Shown: piece after piece, positions 1 through 6,410 of the stretch
Position numbering within the stretch: position 1 is the first letter of the stretch
How the letters are laid out: each line of letters begins with the position of its first letter
Source: Minisyncoccota bacterium
GTDB taxonomy: Bacteria > Patescibacteriota > Minisyncoccia > Phycocordibacterales > GCA-2747955
DNA: 13,772 nucleotides
NCBI GenBank assembly: GCA_938010795.1
Contig: CALLVB010000013.1
Span: 1 to 13,772 of the forward strand
Direction: 5' to 3'
Translations under genes and position numbers: made by a program
The notes under the pieces: model-generated
What the model was told of the DNA's origin: nothing
The model's input: only the letters and a program-made list of their open reading frames with translations
Database searches by the model: none

Positions 1-687
1 GTTGAAAATAAACATCGGTTCGAACTTGGGCTACTCGATGATATCGTTATCAAACCAAAAGGAGTTGAGTTCACATATAAAGATGTCCGATTTATCTCCC
101 CTCTCTCTGGTGAATTTAATGTAAAAAATCTACTCTCAGTAATTATGTTTGGAGAAGGGATCGGTATTCCACTTGCAACCATGCAGCAAACTATTTCTGA
201 ATTTGGTGAGATTCCAGGACGAGTAGAGCGAATTGATTCGGGACAAGATTTTGAAGTAATTGTTGACTATGCACACACTCCCGATTCACTCGAAGCAATC
301 TACGACGCATTCAAACATGCGGAAAACCGTATTTGTATTCTTGGAAACACAGGAGGAGGTCGCGATCAATGGAAACGTCCAGTGATGGCAAAGATCGCTG
401 ACACCCATTGTGACCAAATCATCCTGACAAATGAAGATCCATACGATGAAGATCCTCTGGTCATTCTCGAACAAATGCGAGAAGCGATAACCCAGACCCC
501 TTATGAAGTAGTTTTTGATCGTCGTAACGCTATCTTCGCAGCTGTTGAGAGAGCTCAAACAGGAGATGCGGTGATGATTACTGGTAAAGGTACCGATGCG
601 TTTATTATGGGACCACAAGGAACCAAGATACCCTGGTCAGACAGTGCGATCGCAAAAGAAGCACTAGATAAACGAATGGGAATCTAA
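1..687 (+). CDS. murE: MurE-type UDP-N-acetylmuramyl-tripeptide synthetase, C-terminal part (5' truncated by window)
   Basis: This is the last 228 residues of a Mur ligase, which uses ATP to add the third amino acid to UDP-MurNAc-dipeptide in the cytoplasm. The frame is open from base 1, so the N-terminal and most of the ATP-binding domain lie outside the window. Visible motifs, numbered in the fragment, are GEFNVKN (37-43, end of the central domain), GRVERI (73-78), VDYAHTPDSL (88-97), GNTGGGRD (115-122), KRPVMA (125-130) and GKGTD (195-199). The position of the meso-diaminopimelate-binding DNPR motif of E. coli MurE reads EDPY here (145-148), and GKGHE is GKGTD, so this is unlikely to be a classical DAP-adding enzyme; lysine or another residue is possible (inference). 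It is followed by a hairpin terminator, and a FemAB-type enzyme lies 300 bases downstream. MurE is clearly favoured over MurF or MurC by the VDYAHTPDSL motif. Confidence 0.9.
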   Translation, partial: VENKHRFELGLLDDIVIKPKGVEFTYKDVRFISPLSGEFNVKNLLSVIMFGEGIGIPLATMQQTISEFGEIPGRVERIDSGQDFEVIVDYAHTPDSLEAIYDAFKHAENRICILGNTGGGRDQWKRPVMAKIADTHCDQIILTNEDPYDEDPLVILEQMREAITQTPYEVVFDRRNAIFAAVERAQTGDAVMITGKGTDAFIMGPQGTKIPWSDSAIAKEALDKRMGI

Positions 688-701
688 GATATTTCCACAG
701 G

Positions 702-737
702 AATACCACAAGATATACACATCCTGTGGTATTTTTT
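702..737 (+). terminator. Rho-independent terminator after murE
   Basis: The arms 702-710 (AATACCACA) and 725-733 (TGTGGTATT) pair perfectly over 9 bp and run into six T residues (732-737). An overlapping alternative stem, 695-702 (CCACAGGA) with 722-729 (TCCTGTGG), also pairs over 8 bp, so the RNA could fold in two mutually exclusive ways. Confidence 0.8.
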
Positions 738-766
738 ATATAGGTACTTACAATATGGAGGCGCAC

Positions 767-949
767 ATGAAGTACAAACTATTACTGATTATGGTAATCA
801 TAGTATCCATCGTGGGTTCATTCTTTGCATGGATACGAACTCATACAATAGAGACGAAGGAAATGTTATTCATTGTCTTTGGATTATTTCTCTTCACTGT
901 TCTCGCACCAATTCTTTCACGTGCATACAGTACAAAAAGGCATCTCTAG
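767..949 (+). CDS. Small two-helix membrane protein, hypothetical (60 aa)
   Basis: No family is recognised. The product is 60 residues with two hydrophobic segments (about 5-23 and 33-51) joined by a short polar loop, ending in a basic tail (STKRHL). The start at 767 is chosen over an in-frame ATG at 755 because a perfect Shine-Dalgarno GGAGG (757-761) sits 5 bases upstream of 767 and would lie inside the coding region if 755 were used. Most neighbouring genes have no Shine-Dalgarno sequence, so this gene is initiated differently. It lies between terminators on both sides and is probably transcribed alone, perhaps from a TATATA element at 737-742. The stop codon lies inside the downstream terminator stem. 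Its position between murE and a FemAB gene hints at an envelope role, but that is only context. Confidence 0.65.
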   Translation: MKYKLLLIMVIIVSIVGSFFAWIRTHTIETKEMLFIVFGLFLFTVLAPILSRAYSTKRHL

Positions 950-964
950 TGAGGTGCCTCTTTT
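938..964 (+). terminator. Terminator overlapping the stop of the small membrane gene
   Basis: The arms 938-944 (AGGCATC) and 953-959 (GGTGCCT) form 7 bp including one G-T pair, followed by CTTTT. The TAG stop (947-949) is in the loop. The hairpin ends only 12 bases before the -10 element of the next gene. Confidence 0.6.
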
Positions 965-971
965 ATTGCGT

Positions 972-977
972 TATAAT
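972..977 (+). promoter_or_regulatory. -10 element (TATAAT), leaderless promoter of the FemAB gene
   Basis: A perfect TATAAT ends 9 bases before the ATG at 987, so transcription would start at or within 2-3 bases of the start codon. No Shine-Dalgarno sequence and no good -35 box are seen. Confidence 0.6.
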
Positions 978-986
978 ATAAAAATC

Positions 987-1985
987 ATGTATACATTCCA
1001 GGAAGTAGACGCTGCGTACACCCCCTCTTTTTCTCTCCCCTTTCCTCAAACAAAACTTTATGCACACATTCAACAAACACAAGGTCTTACCACTAAACGA
1101 TTTACTATTTCCAAAGATACAGCAATTATTGGATACTTTCAGATCATTATCTATCCGCTCATCGCAAACAAAACCAGCATCTATATTCCCTACGGGCCGG
1201 TACTTACAGAAACGTCTGAGGATCTCGTATCTGAATTATCAAAATTTTTAAAAATAATCGGACAAAAAGAACGGGCAGTATTTATCAGAACAGATTTCTC
1301 TGGCATCACTCCCACACTATTTCCAAAACAATATAAAGAACTACCAGGGTTTGCATATAAGACAGCATTTCATCAGCCTCGTGGTGAATGGCTACTTGAT
1401 ATAACTCCTGCTGCTGATGAATTGCTTGCCCAGATGCATAAAAAAACACGGTACAACATCAACAAATCTCTCAAACAAAATTTAGAGACTACGTTCTTTG
1501 TTGGTAAAAATATTGAACCGTGGGCTGACACGTTTGTAGCACTTAATGACCAAAATACGAAAGACCATGGTACTACTACTCATCCTAAAGAATATTTTAA
1601 ATCATTCTTTACTCTTGCATCAGAATCGTCTGACAATTTTATAGCTATCACTAGAAAAGAGGGTCATGTGCTCGCTATCAATATTTTTATACGAACAGGA
1701 AACTCTGTATTTTGTCCATTTGGTGCATCAAATGATCTGGGGAAAAAACTAGGTGCGTATTACCACATCAAGTGGTCTTCAATTAAATACATGAAAGATC
1801 ACGGAGTACGTATATTTAATTGGGGAGGTGTCTCTGTTGGGATGCACGATGAATATCTGCAGGGTGTTACAAAATTTAAAACCGGTTTTGGCGGTGAACA
1901 ACAAGTACATCCTCCACTTCACGACATAATAATTTTACCTCTCTGGTATGCAGTCTATATGTTTAGAAAATTTTTGAAACAATAA
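987..1985 (+). CDS. FemAB-family peptidoglycan bridge aminoacyltransferase
   Basis: This 332-residue protein belongs to the FemAB/FemX (GNAT-fold) family, which transfers an amino acid from aminoacyl-tRNA onto the stem peptide of a cell-wall precursor at the inner membrane face. Family signatures include PRGEWLLDI (131-139), the basic stretch TRYNINKSLK (154-163), RIFNWGGVSVG (275-285) and GVTKFKTGFGGEQ (293-305). The frame is open further upstream to 873, but the ATG at 987 is preferred. It lies just after a TATAAT box, the terminator of the previous gene lies before it, and the product then begins like typical family members. No signal peptide or membrane segment is obvious; a hydrophobic C-terminal stretch (312-326) could peripherally anchor it. 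Lying next to a MurE without the DAP motif, it fits the making of an interpeptide bridge. The exact amino acid and donor tRNA cannot be read from sequence. Confidence 0.88.
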   Translation: MYTFQEVDAAYTPSFSLPFPQTKLYAHIQQTQGLTTKRFTISKDTAIIGYFQIIIYPLIANKTSIYIPYGPVLTETSEDLVSELSKFLKIIGQKERAVFIRTDFSGITPTLFPKQYKELPGFAYKTAFHQPRGEWLLDITPAADELLAQMHKKTRYNINKSLKQNLETTFFVGKNIEPWADTFVALNDQNTKDHGTTTHPKEYFKSFFTLASESSDNFIAITRKEGHVLAINIFIRTGNSVFCPFGASNDLGKKLGAYYHIKWSSIKYMKDHGVRIFNWGGVSVGMHDEYLQGVTKFKTGFGGEQQVHPPLHDIIILPLWYAVYMFRKFLKQ

Positions 1986-2012
1986 AAGGCGTCGCTTATA
2001 CAAGCAACGCCT
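1984..2012 (-). terminator. Hairpin terminator between convergent FemAB and M23 genes
   Basis: The arms 1987-1997 (AGGCGTCGCTT) and 2002-2012 (AAGCAACGCCT) pair over 11 positions with one C-A mismatch and a 4-base loop. On the minus strand the stem is followed by TTTTATTG, a usable T-tract. On the plus strand no T-run follows. It therefore most likely ends minus-strand transcripts and may also help at the 3' end of the FemAB mRNA. Confidence 0.6.
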
Positions 2013-2096
2013 AGTTGTAAACCAGACCGGGAGTGAGTCTGTGTACATTGTCTCCTCAGTCTTAGTGAGATTGGATAGGTCCCACACTAAGAAGCA
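1987..2096 (-). ncRNA. Candidate small RNA or structured 3' UTR (about 110 nt)
   Basis: The 130-base gap between two convergent genes is unusually long and structured for this genome. On the minus strand it offers a -10 element TACAAT (2108-2103) and a weak -35 TTGCTT (2130-2125, 16-base spacing, inside the end of the M23 gene). Three hairpins follow. The first pairs 2092-2085 with 2067-2060 (TCTTAGTG with CACTAAGA, 8 bp). The second is a CAGAC/GTCTG stem. The third is the terminator at 2012-1987. No known RNA family is recognised. The same sequence could simply be the 3' UTR of the M23 mRNA, so this is a hypothesis. Confidence 0.3.
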
Positions 2097-2115
2097 TCAA
2101 TTATTGTAAACGACC

Positions 2116-3666
2116 TTACTTAAAAAGCAATGAATACCTATCTACTGATGTTTTACCGAATGTTTTACCATCAGTAGTCCCCAGGCCGTATTTCTTTTGC
2201 CACGCTTTTACTGCTTTTGCTGTCTGATCACCATAGTAACCATTTGCTGATATTTCTGTTGGGAAAATTCTCTCATGTTTAAGCATCATCTGAATACTTC
2301 GTACTGTTGCCCCTGATTGTCCATATGAAGCTTGTCCTACTGAGAATTTTGGTCGTGGTAAATAATCATACGGATCTAAGTATGCATTAAGAGAGATAAT
2401 CGGAATAATAGAATCAGCACAATAGAATGAGTTTGAAACATCACCAAGTCGTTTCACCTGCACTCCCTGTGTTGCGTATGTTGAAAAATGAAGGTGAGGA
2501 CCTGTTGAATACCCTGAGTTACCTGAGTACGCAATAATATCTCCTCTTTTTACTCTCTGACCATTCTTTACTTTGATGAGTGAGTTATGAGCCACAAGAG
2601 TTGAGAGTCCGTTATCGTGCTTAACCAGTACGTATTTACCATACGATACACAAGCTCTGTATACACCATCACCTCCTCGTGCCCCCACAGCATCAGTATC
2701 AAACGCAGACCACACTGTTCCATCCATTACTGCTCGTACCGGTGTTCCAATTGGCACCGCAAAGTCTGTTCCCGAGTGACCTCGTCCATTATATGCACCA
2801 CCTGCGGCAAAACTTGTGTTTCCAAAAAATTGAGTAATTCTGAAATTAGAAACTGGCCACGAGAACAGTCCGGATGATTTTGAAGCAAACAAAGATTTAT
2901 CAATTGCAATTTGCAATCTTGATTCAAGCTCCAAAAGCGTTTGCTCAAATTGACGTTTAAGCTCCAGCTTTTCTGCCAATCTTTGCTGATACGTCTTTTC
3001 TGTATTTTTAGTATTCACCAAAATTTGCTGTTTTTGGTTTTTCGTAATTTCAACCACGACCTTCTTGTCAGCTAATTCTTCGGTAAGCCCTTCGAGTTTC
3101 TTTTTTTGTCTCGTTTTATCCTCCTCTTTTTCTTCCAAGTCTTCTTTATCTTCATCTAGGGTATCAACTTTTTCTTTAAGTACTTTTCCCGTCGCTTCAA
3201 AACGTGCAATCTTATCTAAATACTCTGAGAAGGTATTGTAGAGCAGAAAAACTTCCCAAAATGACTTCTCTCGGGTTTTGTTTATTTCAACAACTGTTTC
3301 TTTAATAAAAAGTTGGTTTAGTCGTATCTCTGACTCTAATGTAGAAATTTGTGTTTCAATAGTCTGAATCTCATTATCAGTATTTTCAATATCTGCTTGT
3401 GTATTTTTAATATCACGCTCTAACTTACTCTCTGAATAATTAAGATCCGAAATCGTTTTCTGTAATGTATTCTTTTGTCCTGCGAGATTTTTAAGCTTTT
3501 CTTGGTCAGCCTTAATTTGTGCTTCAATAGATTGTAGGTTTCTCTCTTCATCTTTAATCTCACTAGAAATTTCTTCAATCTCATCTGCCTGAGCAGACAC
3601 CAACGAAGAACCTGCCAACAGAGCAAGGACAAAAAATCCAGTAAGTATATGATAAAAATATTTCAT
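2116..3666 (-). CDS. Secreted coiled-coil M23 endopeptidase with C-terminal peptidoglycan-binding domain
   Basis: The 516-residue product begins with a signal peptide (1-26, cleavage plausible after SAQA). A long, highly charged coiled coil follows (about 28-250), then an M23/LytM metallopeptidase domain (about 270-400) and a PG_binding_1-type domain (about 440-510). The zinc ligands are all present: H297 and D301 in the HxxxD motif (HSGTD), and H393 in HLH (391-393). H360 and H391 are at the catalytic positions. It should cut peptide bonds in peptidoglycan outside the membrane. The layout resembles EnvC/NlpD-like amidase activators, but those are usually degenerate whereas this one looks active. 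The core carries insertions with cysteines C339 and C416, which might form a disulfide. It follows the VirD4-like gene by 44 bases but has its own TATAAT box, so it may be both co-transcribed and separately made. A wall-opening role for the T4SS-like apparatus is inferred from position. Confidence 0.88.
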   Translation of the reverse strand: MKYFYHILTGFFVLALLAGSSLVSAQADEIEEISSEIKDEERNLQSIEAQIKADQEKLKNLAGQKNTLQKTISDLNYSESKLERDIKNTQADIENTDNEIQTIETQISTLESEIRLNQLFIKETVVEINKTREKSFWEVFLLYNTFSEYLDKIARFEATGKVLKEKVDTLDEDKEDLEEKEEDKTRQKKKLEGLTEELADKKVVVEITKNQKQQILVNTKNTEKTYQQRLAEKLELKRQFEQTLLELESRLQIAIDKSLFASKSSGLFSWPVSNFRITQFFGNTSFAAGGAYNGRGHSGTDFAVPIGTPVRAVMDGTVWSAFDTDAVGARGGDGVYRACVSYGKYVLVKHDNGLSTLVAHNSLIKVKNGQRVKRGDIIAYSGNSGYSTGPHLHFSTYATQGVQVKRLGDVSNSFYCADSIIPIISLNAYLDPYDYLPRPKFSVGQASYGQSGATVRSIQMMLKHERIFPTEISANGYYGDQTAKAVKAWQKKYGLGTTDGKTFGKTSVDRYSLLFK

Positions 3667-3673
3667 TAGTTGT

Positions 3674-3679
3674 ATTATA
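3674..3679 (-). promoter_or_regulatory. -10 element (TATAAT), leaderless promoter of the M23 gene
   Basis: A perfect TATAAT ends 7 bases before the ATG at 3666. No Shine-Dalgarno sequence lies in the gap. Confidence 0.6.
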
Positions 3680-3710
3680 AAAGAATTATTTCTATATACG
3701 AAATAGCTCT

Positions 3711-5855
3711 CTACTCTGAAGTTACCGAGTCAATAAAATTTGTAAGATCATTATTGTCTTTTCCTCGTTGTGCGTTACTTTGGTTTTGCTTGGTAGTAGA
3801 TTGTTTTGTATGTGAATTATCGTTCTTTGCACGAACGTTCTTTTTTTGTTGAGGCTGTGCTTCCTGTGGTACCTTCAAGCTTGCGAAGGCATCTTTCATA
3901 TTATTGGTACCTGGCAAGTCTGCAACAACATCTTTTGCACTAACAGGTCGCTTGTCGTTTTGTTTTGGGGTGTGTTTTTTCTTTACTTGTATTGCTTCTT
4001 GTTTTTGTTTCTGTTGGTTTTGTGGCTGTGGTTTTGAATCTTTCTTTTCTTGAGTAGGGGCTTTTTCTTGTTTGAGTTTTGATTCATCAAATGAAAACGA
4101 AAATTTATCATCTTTCTGTACAGCAGGATGTGTATCTGGTTTTATAACAATATCTACATTCCGAGCTTCATGTACCTCTTTATTTTCAACCCGTGCCTCT
4201 GATTTCTTTTTCAATGCTGCACCAACACTGTATGTTTTTTTATCTTCTTTGATTGACTCAGGGACCAGAGGAGTTTTTTCATCTCCTGTCTTGGTCTTTT
4301 CTTGTCCATCTTGAAGAGCAACCGCGAATGCATCTTTAAAATTATTTGTCCCAGGCAAGTCTGCAATTGCTTCTGGATCTATCGCTTTTGTATCTCGTGG
4401 AGGTGTTTGCGCTGGACCTCTTGGTTTTGCCCATGGAGCTTTCCTGCCTGTTCTCTTTTCATATTCATTCTCTTTTTTGCGTTCCTTTTTTCGTTTGTTC
4501 TTTTCTCGTTTCTTTTTAGTCTCATCAGCTGAATCAAACATCCATGCCACAATATCAGCCTCAATCTTATCCCTATTCCCCGCATAGAGCCGCCTGGAGG
4601 TCTCTATCACCTCTTCTCGGTACGATCGTGCTGGCAGCTCAATAGGTGGCAATGTCCGAGCAGAAAACGGCTCTGAACCAACTCCATCAATCATTAAAAT
4701 TAAATATACTTGAAACCTGGAGAGTCCCACAATATCTTGTGCTAAAAACTTCTCCCCAAATCCCTTTTCTAGCCATTCGGCATCAACTGCACCTACTCGA
4801 AAGTTAATACGTGTCCCGACGTTTCCAAACACCGCAGCACGAACAAGCTCTGGCATCTGCTCAATATATTGATGAGCAATGATAAGTGAGAGCCTGTATT
4901 TACGCGCCTCTGACAAAATTGATTCAAATGAATCATTTACTACTGTCTGGAACTCATCAACGTATAGGTAAAAATATGGAAGTGTCTTCATAACAGCCTG
5001 TGTCACATCGGCACGTGACATGGCAGCAAGGTATACCTTGGTCGTTAACATGGCTCCAAGTAGTTTTGAATTTGCTTCTCCTACTTGTCCTTTCGATAAG
5101 TTAATTAAAATAATTTTCTTATTATCCATTGCCTCTCTAAAATCAAATGAAGATTTTGGCTGACCTACAATATTTCGAATAATAGGATTTGATACAAATT
5201 GAGAAACTTTGTTAAGTACACCAGCTGCTGCCTCTTTCTGATATCGTTCATCCCATGCCCCATACTCATTAATCCAAAACGCCTTTACTGAAGGTTCTTT
5301 AATATTTTCGACTACTTTGTCTCGGTAGGCACGTTCAGTAAGCATCCGCGTCATCGAAAGAATTGTTGTGTCTGGATATTCTAAAAGAGCTAGCAGGGTG
5401 TTGTTTACGATATGCTCCATACGTGCAGAGAATGTCTCCTCTCCCCAGATTTTTTTAAACGCTGAGAGTAGTCCTGAGGCAACCAAGTGACGCTTATCTG
5501 GACCTACGTCTTCCATTACGTTAAATGAAATGGGAAATTCAAGATCAAACGGAGCAAAATACACCACGTCTTCAATACGATGTTCTGGGATGTAATCCAT
5601 TAATGTATCAATAGCTGACCCATGAGGATCGATAAAACATAACCCGTTTCCGTTTTGAATGTCTTGTACTGCCATGTTCTCAAGCAATACAGACTTACCC
5701 ATACCTGTTTGACCAATCACGTACATGTGACGGGTTCGGTCTTCGTCTCGAATACCAAAACGAACCCTCTGTCCTCTAGAGTCTGTTTCACCGAAATAGG
5801 TTATCCCGTTATGTTTTGGAGTTTGTGGTTCCAATGGAGTATCAAATAAAGCCAT
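3711..5855 (-). CDS. VirD4/TraG-like type IV secretion ATPase with long disordered tail, no membrane anchor
   Basis: The product has 714 residues. Residues 1-430 form a RecA-like ATPase of the VirD4/TrwB/TraD coupling-protein type, with Walker A GQTGMGKS (48-55), CFIDPHG (73-79) and Walker B LYVDE (297-301), followed by AHQY (327-330). In T4SS such proteins bring DNA or protein substrates to the channel. There is no N-terminal transmembrane segment, unlike classical VirD4, so membrane contact must come through partners. From about residue 440 the chain turns into a Lys/Glu/Gln-rich, low-complexity, probably disordered tail of about 270 residues. It holds two near-identical motifs, ADLPGTNNFKDAFA (498-511) and ADLPGTNNMKDAFA (645-658). 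The gene lies between the PrgI and M23 genes; a terminator and its own TATAAT box separate it from PrgI. A VirB4-type assignment is less likely because the domain layout fits the DUF87/TraG coupling group. Confidence 0.85.
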   Translation of the reverse strand: MALFDTPLEPQTPKHNGITYFGETDSRGQRVRFGIRDEDRTRHMYVIGQTGMGKSVLLENMAVQDIQNGNGLCFIDPHGSAIDTLMDYIPEHRIEDVVYFAPFDLEFPISFNVMEDVGPDKRHLVASGLLSAFKKIWGEETFSARMEHIVNNTLLALLEYPDTTILSMTRMLTERAYRDKVVENIKEPSVKAFWINEYGAWDERYQKEAAAGVLNKVSQFVSNPIIRNIVGQPKSSFDFREAMDNKKIILINLSKGQVGEANSKLLGAMLTTKVYLAAMSRADVTQAVMKTLPYFYLYVDEFQTVVNDSFESILSEARKYRLSLIIAHQYIEQMPELVRAAVFGNVGTRINFRVGAVDAEWLEKGFGEKFLAQDIVGLSRFQVYLILMIDGVGSEPFSARTLPPIELPARSYREEVIETSRRLYAGNRDKIEADIVAWMFDSADETKKKREKNKRKKERKKENEYEKRTGRKAPWAKPRGPAQTPPRDTKAIDPEAIADLPGTNNFKDAFAVALQDGQEKTKTGDEKTPLVPESIKEDKKTYSVGAALKKKSEARVENKEVHEARNVDIVIKPDTHPAVQKDDKFSFSFDESKLKQEKAPTQEKKDSKPQPQNQQKQKQEAIQVKKKHTPKQNDKRPVSAKDVVADLPGTNNMKDAFASLKVPQEAQPQQKKNVRAKNDNSHTKQSTTKQNQSNAQRGKDNNDLTNFIDSVTSE
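3882..3923 (-). repeat. Copy 2 of the 14-residue tail motif in the VirD4-like protein
   Basis: It encodes ADLPGTNNMKDAFA (residues 645-658), 13 of 14 residues identical to copy 1 at 4323-4364. Several of the DNA differences are synonymous third-base changes, which suggests the peptide is kept by selection. Confidence 0.8.
4323..4364 (-). repeat. Copy 1 of the 14-residue tail motif in the VirD4-like protein
   Basis: It encodes ADLPGTNNFKDAFA (residues 498-511) within otherwise low-complexity, charged sequence. See copy 2 at 3882-3923. Confidence 0.8.
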
Positions 5856-5861
5856 GTTCGA

Positions 5862-5867
5862 ATTATA
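5862..5867 (-). promoter_or_regulatory. -10 element (TATAAT), leaderless promoter of the VirD4-like gene
   Basis: A perfect TATAAT ends 6 bases before the ATG at 5855. A weak TTTGTT lies 17 bases upstream of it as a possible -35. Confidence 0.6.
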
Positions 5868-5895
5868 GCGATTATGCGGCTTAAAACAAAGGATA

Positions 5896-5923
5896 AGTAA
5901 AAAAGGCGTACGCCTTTTTTACT
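5896..5923 (-). terminator. Perfect 28-bp palindromic terminator after the PrgI gene
   Basis: The arm 5896-5909 is the exact reverse complement of 5910-5923, with the core AGGCGT/ACGCCT flanked by six A and six T residues. It works in either direction. It overlaps the TAG stop (5922-5924) of the PrgI gene. Confidence 0.8.
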
Positions 5924-6338
5924 ACAATACGTTCCCTCTCTGTCGCTCTTCTACATCAAGTGACCAAGAGAGATCTTTTAATTTTGAGTCTGATAGTTTT
6001 GGAACATACAGTGGACTCTGTGTAATCAGTGCCTCATCTACCTGTTCCTCAACCTCTTTCTTTCGTTTCTTCCAGATATATAATTTTCCTTTCAACGTAT
6101 AATTAAACCAAGACTCCACCAAAAGAATAAAGGGTCGATTATTGTGTTTATAAAACGCAAGAGCCAGCCCAAAGACTGCAATGGGAGCGATAAAAATGAT
6201 CGCAAGAAATAACGGCATCAATGTATAAAATAGGAATGCAATACCTGCCGTACCTGCAAGATAAATAAACTGCTTAAGAGTAAACGGTCCAAAAATTTTA
6301 TCTTCAATCTCAATAAATTGTGGTACTTCAAATCTCAT
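5922..6338 (-). CDS. PrgI-family membrane protein (VirB3-like T4SS component)
   Basis: The 138-residue product matches the PrgI family, small inner-membrane proteins next to VirB4-type ATPases in T4SS and conjugation loci. The N-terminus FEVPQFIEIEDKIFGPFT (3-20) is the family signature. Two hydrophobic segments follow (about 24-40 and 42-62), then a positively charged cytoplasmic part including WKKRKK (88-93) and a polar C-terminal tail. It has its own TATAAT box 7 bases before the ATG and is enclosed by two strong palindromic terminators, so it appears monocistronic. The usual downstream partner VirB4 is absent; a VirD4-like gene follows instead. Confidence 0.85.
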   Translation of the reverse strand: MRFEVPQFIEIEDKIFGPFTLKQFIYLAGTAGIAFLFYTLMPLFLAIIFIAPIAVFGLALAFYKHNNRPFILLVESWFNYTLKGKLYIWKKRKKEVEEQVDEALITQSPLYVPKLSDSKLKDLSWSLDVEERQRGNVL

Positions 6339-6345
6339 TACTACT

Positions 6346-6351
6346 ATTATA
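6346..6351 (-). promoter_or_regulatory. -10 element (TATAAT), leaderless promoter of the PrgI gene
   Basis: A perfect TATAAT ends 7 bases before the ATG at 6338 and starts 11 bases after the end of the upstream terminator palindrome. Confidence 0.6.
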
Positions 6352-6362
6352 AGTTAGATACT

Positions 6363-6407
6363 GATAATAAAAAAGTGCACACTCAGAGTGTGCACTTTTT
6401 TATTATC
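6363..6407 (-). terminator. 45-base palindromic terminator (22-bp perfect arms)
   Basis: Arms 6363-6384 and 6386-6407 are exact reverse complements around a single central base (6385). The core GTGCACACTC is flanked by six A residues on one side and six T residues on the other. In RNA the loop would be three bases (6384-6386) closed by a 21-bp stem. It follows the 220-aa hypothetical gene and ends the TrbL-like operon; it can act in both directions. Confidence 0.85.
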
Positions 6408-6410
6408 TTG

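Noticed and set aside
755..766. Earlier start (ATG 755) for the small membrane protein
   Set aside because: It would place the perfect GGAGG inside the coding region and add a polar stretch before the first helix.
1938..2048. Small 37-codon frame on the minus strand with GAGGAG before its ATG (2048)
   Set aside because: The spacing to the ATG is only 3 bases, and the frame runs through the terminator hairpin into the antisense of the FemAB gene.
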